A stretch of DNA of 42,476 nt, from positions 1 through 42,476 of the forward strand of contig SOER01000027.1 in the NCBI GenBank assembly GCA_021646405.1, in the 5' to 3' direction. This document shows, piece after piece, positions 27,590-35,734 of the stretch; position 1 is the stretch's first letter, and every line of letters starts with the position of its first letter. The translations under genes and the position numbers were made by a program. A model generated the notes under the pieces. The model saw nothing but the letters and a program-made list of their open reading frames with translations. It was not told where the DNA came from and ran no database searches. The DNA is from Candidatus Loosdrechtia aerotolerans. Lineage in GTDB: Bacteria > Planctomycetota > Brocadiia > Brocadiales > Brocadiaceae.

Positions 27590-27807
27590 TTTTTGCGTAA
27601 TTTAGTAAAACCCAGTATTTATAATATTATTATACATCCTCAGGAATAAGAACTACCAGCTACAACATTGCGTTAAAAAAGGTTGATTCATCTGTTATTT
27701 AAACAGCAACACAATCCGCACTCATGATTACTTTCTGGCATTATATAATAACAACTACCCCCATGCAAATACAAAATTTTTTCAGATCATATTTATGTAA
27801 AAAAGAA

Positions 27808-28956
27808 TCAGATCCTTTCGCTCACAATCTTATAAAGCGCAGCTATAAGTTGATCTATGTCTTCTTCAGTATTAAAATAACCCGGACTTATCCTAACGGT
27901 ACCATCTGGAAATGTACCCATCTTCTGATGGGCAAAAGGTGCGCAGTGTAAACCAGGTCTTACAGCGATACCAAATGATTGGTCTAGAATGGCACCAATC
28001 TCATACGGTTTAAATCCTTCCACATTTATTGAAAGGATACCTACTCTCTTGTTGCTTTCCTTTGTCCCGTACAAAATAAAGCGATCGTCATTCCCTATAG
28101 CTTGTATAAGTTTATCAGTTAGCCTTTGTTCATGGGCCCTGATCTTACTAATACCTTCTAAAAGAACATACTCAATGCCTGCTCTCATACCAGCGATACC
28201 GACGGTATTGGGTGTACCACTTTCCAGTTTAAACGGCAATTCCTCTGGTTGGGATAACGATGTAGGTTCAAAACCGGTGCCGCCCTCTCTCCATGAATCA
28301 AGCGTTACGCGTTCTCCCACAAAAAGCCCACCTGTTCCTGTTGGCCCCAATGGGCCTTTATGACCTGTAAAGGCAAGCATATCAATGAAATATGCATTAA
28401 CATCCAGCTCACAGACGCCGGCCGTTTGTGCAGCATCAAGCATGAACACTATATCATTTTCCCTTGCGATCTTACCAATTTCCCGAATAGGCTGAATAGT
28501 ACCCAACGCATTTGGCACATGCGTCATAACAATGAGCCGGGTACCAGGTATAATAGTATTCTTTATATCGTCCGGATCAACAAAACCATCTTGAGAGTTG
28601 TTAACTTTTGATACGGTAATTATGTTTCGCTTTTCAAGTTTATAAAGGGCACGGGATACGGCATTATGTTCAAGGTACGTGGTAATAACATGATCACCTT
28701 GCTTGAGCAATCCTTTAATCCCCATATTTATCGCATCAGTAGCATTAAAGGTAAATATAAGTCGACGGGGATCCTGAATACCGAATAATTGTGCAACAAC
28801 AGCACGGGTATCCTCAATCTCTTTTTCTGCTGCAACTGCCATTTTATGTCCGGAGCGACCAGGATTTGCGCCCAGTGTACGGTAAAAAGTATCCATTTTT
28901 GTATACACAGTTTCAGGTTTTGGAAATGTTGTCGCTGCATTATCAAGGTATATCAT
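27808..28956 (-). CDS. Cysteine desulfurase family protein (PLP-dependent)
   Basis: Protein of 382 residues, class V aminotransferase fold. LDNAATTFPKP opens the chain. The PLP Lys is Lys200 in FTGHKGPLGPTG, with the MLDAAQT Asp174/Gln177 pair and a stacking His97 (LEHN). The catalytic Cys is probably Cys338 in RPGLHCAPFAHQ, close to the position used by SufS-like enzymes. It removes sulfur from cysteine and holds it as persulfide for a carrier. It is last in the unit nfu, ATC-hydrolase-like, thiF, csd, with 5 bp between it and thiF, so its sulfur probably goes to the E1-like partner or to Fe-S assembly. The exact subfamily is not settled. Confidence 0.9.
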   Translation of the reverse strand: MIYLDNAATTFPKPETVYTKMDTFYRTLGANPGRSGHKMAVAAEKEIEDTRAVVAQLFGIQDPRRLIFTFNATDAINMGIKGLLKQGDHVITTYLEHNAVSRALYKLEKRNIITVSKVNNSQDGFVDPDDIKNTIIPGTRLIVMTHVPNALGTIQPIREIGKIARENDIVFMLDAAQTAGVCELDVNAYFIDMLAFTGHKGPLGPTGTGGLFVGERVTLDSWREGGTGFEPTSLSQPEELPFKLESGTPNTVGIAGMRAGIEYVLLEGISKIRAHEQRLTDKLIQAIGNDDRFILYGTKESNKRVGILSINVEGFKPYEIGAILDQSFGIAVRPGLHCAPFAHQKMGTFPDGTVRISPGYFNTEEDIDQLIAALYKIVSERI

Positions 28957-28961
28957 TGTTA

Positions 28962-29987
28962 TTACATCCCTATGTATTTTGCGTAAAGACCCTTTGCTAT
29001 CAGTATATCATTTGTACCGGAAATAATTGAACGTCCATCCGGAAATACGGTTAATTCATACTTGCCAACCTTTAATCGCAACAGAAAGCTATTAAATGAT
29101 ATATTTCCAATCTTTTCAAGCCGCCCTGCAAGCTTTGCCAAATCTAATCTTGATCCATCCGGGTGTAAGATCTGTACAGCATTTCTCCCGCAGAGGGAAG
29201 TTTCCATTGAATATTTATCTTTCGCTAAAAATTCATATCTCTGTTGTTTACATGCTGCACAGTCCAGCTTCTTGCTTATATTCTCTACGTGCAGTCGTTT
29301 TATTTCATTACGCCAAACATCTATCTTGAGAAGACCTTTGCTTAGCTCATCGAGGTTATTTGTTAATATTTTCAGGGCCTCTGTTACTTGAATAGAAGCA
29401 ATGATGCTGGCAATTGGAGCGATAATCCCTGCGGTATCGCATGTTTCAGTGGTACCGAAAGGCGGCATATCCTCAAGAACACATCGCAGACAAGGGGTTT
29501 TCGGCGGAACAATATCCATAACAAGGCCAAGAGCCCCAATACATGCCCCGTAAATCCATGGTATTTCATTTTTCACGCAGTAATCATTAATCAGGAACCG
29601 CGTTTCAAAATTATCGGTCCCATCAATAACGATATCCGCATCAGATAAAAGGGATTCAATCGTAGATGGGTTAAGATCGCCAATAACAGGTTCTATTCGG
29701 GCATCTGAATCGATCTTTTGAAGCTTTCTCTGTGCAGCGACAGCTTTTGGAAGGTTTTTCTTTATGTCCTCTTCGTCAAACAAGACTTGGCGCTGAAGAT
29801 TAGTTTCTTCAATATAATCGCGGTCTATAATTTTTAAGTGTTTAATTCCGCTACGGATAAGCAGATTAGCCGATGTACAGCCCAGAGCGCCACAACCAGC
29901 AAGCACAACCGACTTATCCATAAGTAACCTTTGGCCCAGACTACCGATACCATGAAAAAGTATCTGTCGTGCATAACGGTCGGACAT
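28962..29987 (-). CDS. ThiF/MoeB/HesA family E1-like adenylyltransferase
   Basis: Protein of 341 residues. The ATP site GCGALG (31-36) and the NLQRQVLF Arg are present. Structural zinc comes from Cys166/Cys169 (CLRC) and Cys243/Cys246 (CAAC), and the acceptor Cys183 lies in ETCDTAG. These enzymes adenylate the C-terminal Gly-Gly of a ThiS/MoaD-like carrier so that it can receive sulfur. The C-terminal 90 residues form a short extra domain ending AKYIGM. No ThiS/MoaD-type carrier gene is visible next to it. It follows the ATC-hydrolase-like gene by 3 bp. Whether it serves thiamine, molybdopterin or another product is unknown. Confidence 0.9.
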   Translation of the reverse strand: MSDRYARQILFHGIGSLGQRLLMDKSVVLAGCGALGCTSANLLIRSGIKHLKIIDRDYIEETNLQRQVLFDEEDIKKNLPKAVAAQRKLQKIDSDARIEPVIGDLNPSTIESLLSDADIVIDGTDNFETRFLINDYCVKNEIPWIYGACIGALGLVMDIVPPKTPCLRCVLEDMPPFGTTETCDTAGIIAPIASIIASIQVTEALKILTNNLDELSKGLLKIDVWRNEIKRLHVENISKKLDCAACKQQRYEFLAKDKYSMETSLCGRNAVQILHPDGSRLDLAKLAGRLEKIGNISFNSFLLRLKVGKYELTVFPDGRSIISGTNDILIAKGLYAKYIGM

Positions 29988-29990
29988 ATT

Positions 29991-30668
29991 TTATTCTTTA
30001 ATCTCAAAACAGCTGAGACATTTTGGGTCTCCTGCTGCAATAGCCTTTTCCCGCCTATAGGTAATCCGAGGGTTTATGCCCTCGCCGAACCCTCCAATCC
30101 ATCCATTAACAATAGTACACATAACCAAAAAATCCGCGCCTGCATTTCGCCAGTATGATTCATGGATGCAGTTTTCATGATCCCATGTGGTATGTTTATC
30201 AGACTCTTCTAGTATCTGCGCTCCCCGGTCACAAGGCATACCGTCGCAGTGATAATCTCCCAGTACCTCAAATGCCTTCGAAGTACTGTTACAATCAGGT
30301 ATTGATAATCCTTTGCTTGTCACAGCTTCTTTGCCACAACTTACGCCGTGTTTACGGGCGGCCTCTACCGCTACCTCTGCTGCATCATTATATTTGGAGC
30401 AGAAAGCGGCAACGATACTGGCCTCCCGGGTTTCCCCCTCTATGAGAAGATTTTGAATTCCCTGGTGGATTGATTTATTGGCAAGCAATTCTTCGAGCGA
30501 TTTGTTATGGTCTGGATTCGGGTATTTCCTGTGGACCTGTTCTAGGATTTTTTCTGCCTCTGCTCCATATTTTGATTTGTATGCAGTGACAATAGCGCAC
30601 TCCCGCGCTTCTGTAGTTTTTATTTTTCCATACATCCAATAATGAATTGGACCCAATACTAAACTCAT
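29991..30668 (-). CDS. Cys-rich protein resembling L-2-amino-thiazoline-4-carboxylate hydrolase family
   Basis: Protein of 225 residues, no signal peptide. The C-terminal half carries GDYHCDGMPC, the ENCIHESYW stretch, NGWIGGFGEGINPRITYRRE and a closing GDPKCLSCFE. The spacing of Cys/His and the 'GDPxC' end resemble the ATC-hydrolase family (thiazoline ring opening on the way to cysteine), a match made from memory and moderate at best. The gene has AAGGAG 8 nt before its ATG and lies 3 bp before thiF, so a role in sulfur handling fits its neighbours. Alternatives are a metal- or cofactor-binding helper of the desulfurase/E1 pair. Confidence 0.55.
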   Translation of the reverse strand: MSLVLGPIHYWMYGKIKTTEARECAIVTAYKSKYGAEAEKILEQVHRKYPNPDHNKSLEELLANKSIHQGIQNLLIEGETREASIVAAFCSKYNDAAEVAVEAARKHGVSCGKEAVTSKGLSIPDCNSTSKAFEVLGDYHCDGMPCDRGAQILEESDKHTTWDHENCIHESYWRNAGADFLVMCTIVNGWIGGFGEGINPRITYRREKAIAAGDPKCLSCFEIKE

Positions 30669-30825
30669 AGAGACACTCCTTACACTGAGGATCTAATAAG
30701 GAATCAGTTTATTGAGGAGGATAATACATTATGAGAAACCTACTTTTCTGAATGCATACTTCCTTTATTATAGAATAAGCTCCCCGAAATACAAGTTTCC
30801 ATTACTACTGACAGAAAGAGGCACA

Positions 30826-31044
30826 TTAAGCAAGTTCTACGGATTTTACTTCAGGAATCTCTTCCTTGAGACGTTCTTCTACACCATACTTCAGTGTCAT
30901 AAGTGCGCTGGGGCAAGAGCCACAAGCACCCCTCAGGCGAACCTTCACGACACCGTCTTCTACATCTACAAACTCAATATCGCCTCCGTCTGCTTGCAAT
31001 GCAGGTCTGATACGCCCCAGTGCCTCTTCTATTTTTTCTCTCAT
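30826..31044 (-). CDS. NifU C-terminal domain / Nfu Fe-S scaffold
   Basis: A 72-residue stand-alone Nfu domain. ALQADGGDIEFVDVEDGVV and RGACGSCPSALMTLKYGVE hold the family core, with the CxxC pair Cys41/Cys44 that bridges a [4Fe-4S] cluster between two monomers. The protein carries or delivers Fe-S clusters to client enzymes. AAGGAG precedes the ATG with a 9-nt spacer. It heads the minus-strand sulfur module and is divergent from the hemX/hemA unit, with 189 bp between them. Confidence 0.92.
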   Translation of the reverse strand: MREKIEEALGRIRPALQADGGDIEFVDVEDGVVKVRLRGACGSCPSALMTLKYGVEERLKEEIPEVKSVELA

Positions 31045-31196
31045 AATAACTATCTCCTTATAAATTGATATCTGTTTTCTTCTGTGTATAATTTTATATT
31101 AATATTGTATTCAGTTTTAGGTTATCGGACAAAGGAGTTTTTGTCAAACAAAAACTCAAAATATCAACAGATAGAGCATTTTTAAGATTTTCATTG

Positions 31197-31212
31197 ATTA
31201 ATACGTATTAAT
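31197..31212. promoter_or_regulatory. 16-bp perfect palindrome upstream of hemX-hemA
   Basis: ATTAATACGTATTAAT reads the same on both strands and ends 21 bp before the ATG at 31234. At this position a bound dimer would block initiation of the hemX-hemA unit. The site is AT-rich in an AT-rich gap, so function is only possible. Confidence 0.35.
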
Positions 31213-31233
31213 TTCTTACATTATTTACTTATT

Positions 31234-32112
31234 ATGTTAACGATATCACATATTCCTTTTATCATTGTTATAATTCTATACTTCGTATCTTCCGTATGGG
31301 CTGTAGGATCCATTAAAAGACCGTTTTCTTTTAATAAAAGAGTGGTTAAATGGTGTATGATGATGGGTTTTTTCATTCACAGCGGTTTTCTCGTATTCCT
31401 CGGCCTGGAATCAAACAGCATTCCAATAACAAATGTTTACGAATCGTTCATATCATTATTATGGTGCATTCTCTTTGTGTATATTAACCTGGATTACCTC
31501 TATAAATTACCCTCACTGGATGCTTTTTTACTCCCTGTAATCACTGCGTTATCTATATGGACACTTACCTTTGATAACGGAAACTTATTCATTACTATCC
31601 CCCTTCAAAAGTTTTGGTTAATAGCCCATATTATCCCGATATTTATCGGGTACGCTACCTTTACTATATCCTTTAGTCTGAGTGTTATGTATTTAACCCA
31701 ACAAAGACAGTTAAAACATAAGCTCTTTGGTCCTCTCTTTAGTAAGCTGCCGTCACTTGAAGGAATTGACACGCTTATGTGGAAGACAATTTCATTTGGC
31801 TTCCCCCTCTTAACACTTGGGCTTATATTCGGGGTCTTTTGGGTAAAAACGCAGAATATATTAGGTGAGATGTGGTACCTGGATTATAAGGTTATTCTTG
31901 GCCTTGCCACATGGCTGATATATGCAGCCCTTCTGCACATGCGTCTTGTCGCATCTTTCCACGGTACCAAAATAGCATGTTTAACTATTGCAGGTTTTTG
32001 TTTCGTACTTTTTACCTTTATTGGCACATTTTTTATGGGTTCTAAACATGCATTTCAAACGGTTGATGAACAATCTCATACTGAGATTTTAAACATTCCA
32101 ATGACAAGATAA
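31234..32112 (+). CDS. CcsA/HemX-like cytochrome c assembly family membrane protein
   Basis: Protein of 292 residues with about eight membrane helices. PITNVYESFISLLW matches the early helix motif of the CcsA/CcmC/HemX family. The tryptophan-rich WWD heme loop of true CcsA is reduced to LGEMWYLDYK, which fits HemX rather than a complete cytochrome c synthetase. In Bacillus, HemX lies next to hemA and controls GluTR level; here hemA follows by 46 bp, the same arrangement. It probably acts in the membrane as a heme-related regulator or heme handler. No strong ribosome-binding site is visible. Confidence 0.8.
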   Translation: MLTISHIPFIIVIILYFVSSVWAVGSIKRPFSFNKRVVKWCMMMGFFIHSGFLVFLGLESNSIPITNVYESFISLLWCILFVYINLDYLYKLPSLDAFLLPVITALSIWTLTFDNGNLFITIPLQKFWLIAHIIPIFIGYATFTISFSLSVMYLTQQRQLKHKLFGPLFSKLPSLEGIDTLMWKTISFGFPLLTLGLIFGVFWVKTQNILGEMWYLDYKVILGLATWLIYAALLHMRLVASFHGTKIACLTIAGFCFVLFTFIGTFFMGSKHAFQTVDEQSHTEILNIPMTR

Positions 32113-32158
32113 TCTGTTGCCGGAATTTATATCATTTTTGTTTAACTGGGGATGGGAA

Positions 32159-33445
32159 ATGAGTATTTTAGTTATTGGGCTGAATCATAGGTCAGCACCA
32201 GTAGAGATTAGAGAAAAACTTGCTTTTAACGCCAATAATATACCCACGGCTTTATCCTTTTTTCTTCAAAGGCATCCAAAAGCAGAAGCGGTTATCTTAT
32301 CAACCTGTAACCGTGTTGAAATGTATGTATCAACTCTCGATGATACCGTTCAAGTAGAAGATGTCCTCTCGTTTCTGGCCGAATTCCACAGAATTGAGCT
32401 AAGCAGCTTTTCCTCTTACATGTATCACAATAAGAATGATCACGCTGCTCACCACCTTTTCTTTGTTGCCGCCAGCCTCGATTCCATGGTACTCGGTGAA
32501 TCTCAAATCCTTTCACAAGTGAAGGAAGCTTATACAATAGCCTGTATGCAGGAGACTACCGGAAAAGTCTTAAACCTGCTGTTCCAACAAGCACTTAACG
32601 TAGCCAAGGTCATACATTCACAGACCGCTATCGGGAAAGGAAAGGTTTCGATAAGTTCTGTAGCAGTAGAGTTTGCAGAAAAAATATTTCAGGATTTTAC
32701 CGGTAAAATAGTTCTCGTAGTCGGTGCCGGTGAGATGTGTGAGCTCTTGATCAAACACCTTTATGAAGAAGGGGCGCGTACCTTTATTGTTGCAAATCGT
32801 ACCTTTGAACGTGCACAGGAGCTTGCCGATACATATCAGGGTCAGGCCATCAAATATGATCTCCTCGGTGAGTATCTTGGAAAAGCTGATATTATTATCA
32901 GTTCAACATCTGCTCCTCACTATGTAATTCATGCCAACCAGGTAAGAGAGGCTATTAAACATAGAAGAGGAAACCCTATATTCCTTATTGATATTGCTGT
33001 GCCAAGGGATATAGAACCCGATGTTGGTAATATTGATAATGTATATCTCTATAATATCGATGACCTGCAATCCGTCGTAAATCAAAATATCGATGAACGG
33101 ACTAAGGAGATTGAAAAATGTCGTAGCATTATAGAAGAGGAAGTAGAACACTTTATGGCAAAGATCGAGGAAATGAAGATAGAACCGGCAATAACCCTTC
33201 TGCGGAACCATTTCCATACCATCGGCAGAGATGAGTTAAACCGCTTGAAACCAAAACTAAGAAATATGAACGAGGGAGACTGGAATCAGGTTGTATATAC
33301 GGTTGAACGCACAATTAACAAAATCCTTCATCATCCCGCAAAAGTCGCAAAACTAGAAGCAAAAAACGGGGGTGGATACCGGTACGTGGAGATTATTAAG
33401 AAGTTGTTCGGAATATTTCATCATACGGAGCATCATCAACGCTAA
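32159..33445 (+). CDS. hemA: Glutamyl-tRNA reductase
   Basis: Protein of 428 residues from the ATG at 32159, preceded by GGGGATGGGAA. It reduces glutamyl-tRNA(Glu) to glutamate-1-semialdehyde, the first committed step of the C5 route to heme. ILSTCNRVEMY holds the catalytic Cys50 (same number as in E. coli). FFVAASLDSMVLGESQILSQ is the conserved substrate region, and VVGAGEMCELLIKHL the NADPH Rossmann fold. The C-terminal dimerisation helix is complete. A frame extension to 32117 adds 14 residues not found in the family. It ends 9 bp from the convergent muconolactone-isomerase-like gene. Heme supply would be in high demand in a cytochrome-rich organism. Confidence 0.95.
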   Translation: MSILVIGLNHRSAPVEIREKLAFNANNIPTALSFFLQRHPKAEAVILSTCNRVEMYVSTLDDTVQVEDVLSFLAEFHRIELSSFSSYMYHNKNDHAAHHLFFVAASLDSMVLGESQILSQVKEAYTIACMQETTGKVLNLLFQQALNVAKVIHSQTAIGKGKVSISSVAVEFAEKIFQDFTGKIVLVVGAGEMCELLIKHLYEEGARTFIVANRTFERAQELADTYQGQAIKYDLLGEYLGKADIIISSTSAPHYVIHANQVREAIKHRRGNPIFLIDIAVPRDIEPDVGNIDNVYLYNIDDLQSVVNQNIDERTKEIEKCRSIIEEEVEHFMAKIEEMKIEPAITLLRNHFHTIGRDELNRLKPKLRNMNEGDWNQVVYTVERTINKILHHPAKVAKLEAKNGGGYRYVEIIKKLFGIFHHTEHHQR

Positions 33446-33454
33446 TTTCAGGAA

Positions 33455-33766
33455 TCATTTCATAAGGGAGTGTATTCTCTTTGTATCCAGGAGCGCTTTT
33501 TCCATCGGTACAAGTGGTGTTATTTCAATGTTGGTAAAAAATGGGAATAGCGGTAATTTTGAAACAATTTCATCCATTTCCTCGTTGGATTCAGCGTCAA
33601 TAATAGCGGCTGCACCTCTCTTACCGGCAAGCTTTCCACCTGCCAGGATCTTCCCCCGTCTTTGAAATCGTGAAAAATACTCCCACTCCTTAATGACATA
33701 TCCGAGGAAATCCTTTACCGGTATCTGTGGCATCTGTTTTATTTCTACTTTTAATAAGAATAACAT
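33455..33766 (-). CDS. Muconolactone delta-isomerase-like / YCII-type protein
   Basis: Protein of 103 residues, a single ferredoxin-like fold. MLFLLKVEIK opens the first strand. GKILAGGKLAGKRGAAAIIDAESNEEM and LPLFPFFTNIEITPLVP match the muconolactone isomerase family (MIase), whose members are decameric or dimeric alpha+beta barrels. GGGAGGGG directly precedes the ATG. Only the fold can be assigned; many small proteins of this family are not isomerases of the catechol route. It is the last gene of a minus-strand group with fabG and a crotonase, which agrees with acyl-CoA or ring-compound metabolism but does not prove it. Confidence 0.75.
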   Translation of the reverse strand: MLFLLKVEIKQMPQIPVKDFLGYVIKEWEYFSRFQRRGKILAGGKLAGKRGAAAIIDAESNEEMDEIVSKLPLFPFFTNIEITPLVPMEKALLDTKRIHSLMK

Positions 33767-33822
33767 ACCCCTCCCTTTTCCCTTTCAATTCATAGACATT
33801 TACCGCCGGTAAACTGATATCT

Positions 33823-34566
33823 TTACATTGCCAAACCACCGTCAACACTCATTACATGACCGGTAATATATTTCGCATTATCCGATAGGAGAAAAACAGC
33901 TGCTCTGGCAACATCTTCCGGTTTGCCAAATCTCCTGGCAGGAATCATATCAACCATCTTTTCCTTATATTCCTGGGGTAAAACAGCCGTCATATCGGTT
34001 TCAATAAAACCACACGCAATAGCATTTACAGTAATATTTGCCTTTCCTACCTCTTTGGCAAGGGCCTTGGTAAAGCCTATCATACCGGCCTTGGAGGAGG
34101 AATAGTTTACCTGTCCCGCCATTCCTATGATTCCACTTACAGAGGTTATGTTCAAAATACTGCCGGATTTCTGCTTAATCATATGGGTGATAACCGATTT
34201 AGAAAAATTATAAACGCTTTTTAGGTTGGTATTTATGACATCATCCCAGTCATTTTCCCCCATCAACGCCAGGAGCTTATCCCGCGTAATACCGGCATTG
34301 TTTACTAAAAAATTAACCCTTCCGAATTTATTGATAACCTCTTTCACCATGTTCTTAGCACCGTCAAAACTTGCCGCATCTACCTGAAAAGAGGTGGCCT
34401 TTGCACCCATTGATTCAATTTCTTTCATCAGCAAGTCGGATGCTTCCGTGCTCTTATTATAATTAAAGGCAATTGTACAGCCGTTTTTTGCCAGCTCTAC
34501 TGCAATTGCTCTCCCAATACCCCGTGTACCACCCGTGACAATTGCTACTTTATCTTTAAATTCCAT
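33823..34566 (-). CDS. fabG: 3-oxoacyl-[ACP] reductase, FabG-type SDR
   Basis: Protein of 247 residues, classical short-chain dehydrogenase. TGGTRGIGRAIA (11-22) binds NADP(H), NNAG stabilises the sheet, and the catalytic set is Asn114, Ser142, Tyr155 and Lys159 (YSSSK). It reduces 3-oxoacyl chains to 3-hydroxyacyl chains. AAGGGGGG lies 6 nt before the ATG. Its neighbours are a crotonase and a dienoyl-CoA reductase, and no fab cluster genes (acpP, fabF, fabD) are nearby, so it may serve a specialised CoA or ACP route rather than bulk fatty-acid synthesis. Whether it takes ACP or CoA esters cannot be seen. Confidence 0.9.
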   Translation of the reverse strand: MEFKDKVAIVTGGTRGIGRAIAVELAKNGCTIAFNYNKSTEASDLLMKEIESMGAKATSFQVDAASFDGAKNMVKEVINKFGRVNFLVNNAGITRDKLLALMGENDWDDVINTNLKSVYNFSKSVITHMIKQKSGSILNITSVSGIIGMAGQVNYSSSKAGMIGFTKALAKEVGKANITVNAIACGFIETDMTAVLPQEYKEKMVDMIPARRFGKPEDVARAAVFLLSDNAKYITGHVMSVDGGLAM

Positions 34567-34685
34567 AATATCCCCCCTTAGTTGGTAATGTAACGTTAAT
34601 TTGGAAATTGTAAAGTGGAATTATAGTATAGAAATAGATTTCGAAATGCAAGGCAAAAACATTGAGGGCATGTCAAAACGCACCC

Positions 34686-35492
34686 TTATGTACCTTTATT
34701 CGAGAGCTTTATACGCATCATTTCTGCAAAGAGGCCCACCTCGTATTCAAGACCTTTTAAAATATCATTTTCTCCGGCATAGTTAACACACTTCTTCATT
34801 TCCTTCAGTGCCCTTGCGTCGCGTTCTAAGAGGGTTTTTGCCATGGCTATAGCGGTATCCAAAACCTCTTTATGGGGGGTGATTCGATTGATAAGCCCCC
34901 ACGCTAATGCTGTTTCGGCACGGATCATTTTACCTAAAAGCAACATCTCTTTTGCACGGGCCGCCCCTATAAACCGCGGGAGGCGTTGTGTACCACCTAA
35001 ACCCGGGATAATGCTCAATTCCGGTTTTGCCTCCGGCATACTGAAAAATGCAATTTCAGACGCAATACGCAGGTCGCACAACATGGCAAGTTCCAGACCG
35101 GCACCAATGGTAACACCATTAATCGCCGCAATAACAGGTTTTTTGCAATTCTCGATCTCTACAAACATCTCATGAGCACGGCGAAACCGTTCAAAGTTCT
35201 TTTCTGCAACAAGGCCGGAAATCCACGAACCAAAGAGCTCGTTCCGGTCAGCACCGTCACTGAATACACCTCTGACCCTGCTGCCAATGAGAATAGCACC
35301 AATGGTATCATCTCCTTCGTACTGGTCCATCTTATCATAGATAGCGTCGAGGAGCCATGAACCTATAGAGTTTCTTGGTGGTTTCTTCATATAAATAATA
35401 CCAATAGACTTACCGTTATCAGCCCTGATTTCTTCAAACTCTATATGGCGATAACCAGAGATATCACCACGATTCATACGAATGTCTTTCAT
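34686..35492 (-). CDS. Enoyl-CoA hydratase/isomerase (crotonase) family protein
   Basis: Protein of 268 residues. INGVTIGAGLELAMLCDLRI gives the oxyanion hole and the first candidate catalytic Glu (Glu134). PEAKPELSIIPGLGGTQRLP matches the second motif (PExxxGxxPGxGG) but is two residues longer before PG, and the usual Gly is Ser; Glu154 is the likely second acid. Typical crotonases hydrate enoyl-CoA, but this variation leaves isomerase or hydrolase activity open. The start at 35492 has only a weak AAAGG; the ATG at 35477 is an alternative. It lies 119 bp before fabG. Confidence 0.85.
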   Translation of the reverse strand: MKDIRMNRGDISGYRHIEFEEIRADNGKSIGIIYMKKPPRNSIGSWLLDAIYDKMDQYEGDDTIGAILIGSRVRGVFSDGADRNELFGSWISGLVAEKNFERFRRAHEMFVEIENCKKPVIAAINGVTIGAGLELAMLCDLRIASEIAFFSMPEAKPELSIIPGLGGTQRLPRFIGAARAKEMLLLGKMIRAETALAWGLINRITPHKEVLDTAIAMAKTLLERDARALKEMKKCVNYAGENDILKGLEYEVGLFAEMMRIKLSNKGT

Positions 35493-35590
35493 ATACCGAA
35501 ACCTTTATAGCGTGTTATAAGAAAATTTTGAGTATAATTTAGTCAACATGGTAAGCTCCAGAGGAGTGATATATTGGTAACTCCTCAGGG

Positions 35591-35712
35591 TTCCCGGTTC
35601 AGGGTTGGCTTGTTCCCAAACTCTGTTTGGGAACAAGCCTGTGACAGGCCAGCAGGCTACTAAGGCTTGGCTTGATGCATATAACCCCTACCCCTGAACC
35701 CTAAACCGGAAA
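35591..35712. repeat. Composite inverted-repeat element
   Basis: A nearly palindromic element between the crotonase and dienoyl-CoA reductase genes. Its ends form imperfect inverted repeats (CCCGGTTCAGGGTT on the left, AACCCTAAACCGG on the right). Inside is a perfect 14-bp stem, GGCTTGTTCCCAAA (35607-35620) / TTTGGGAACAAGCC (35626-35639), with a 5-nt loop. The segment 35662-35683 matches 107-128 at 19 of 22 positions, suggesting a dispersed repeat family. The hairpin could also end transcription from the dienoyl-CoA reductase gene, although no T-run follows. Confidence 0.6.
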
Positions 35713-35734
35713 AACGAAAAAATTACCAAATATC

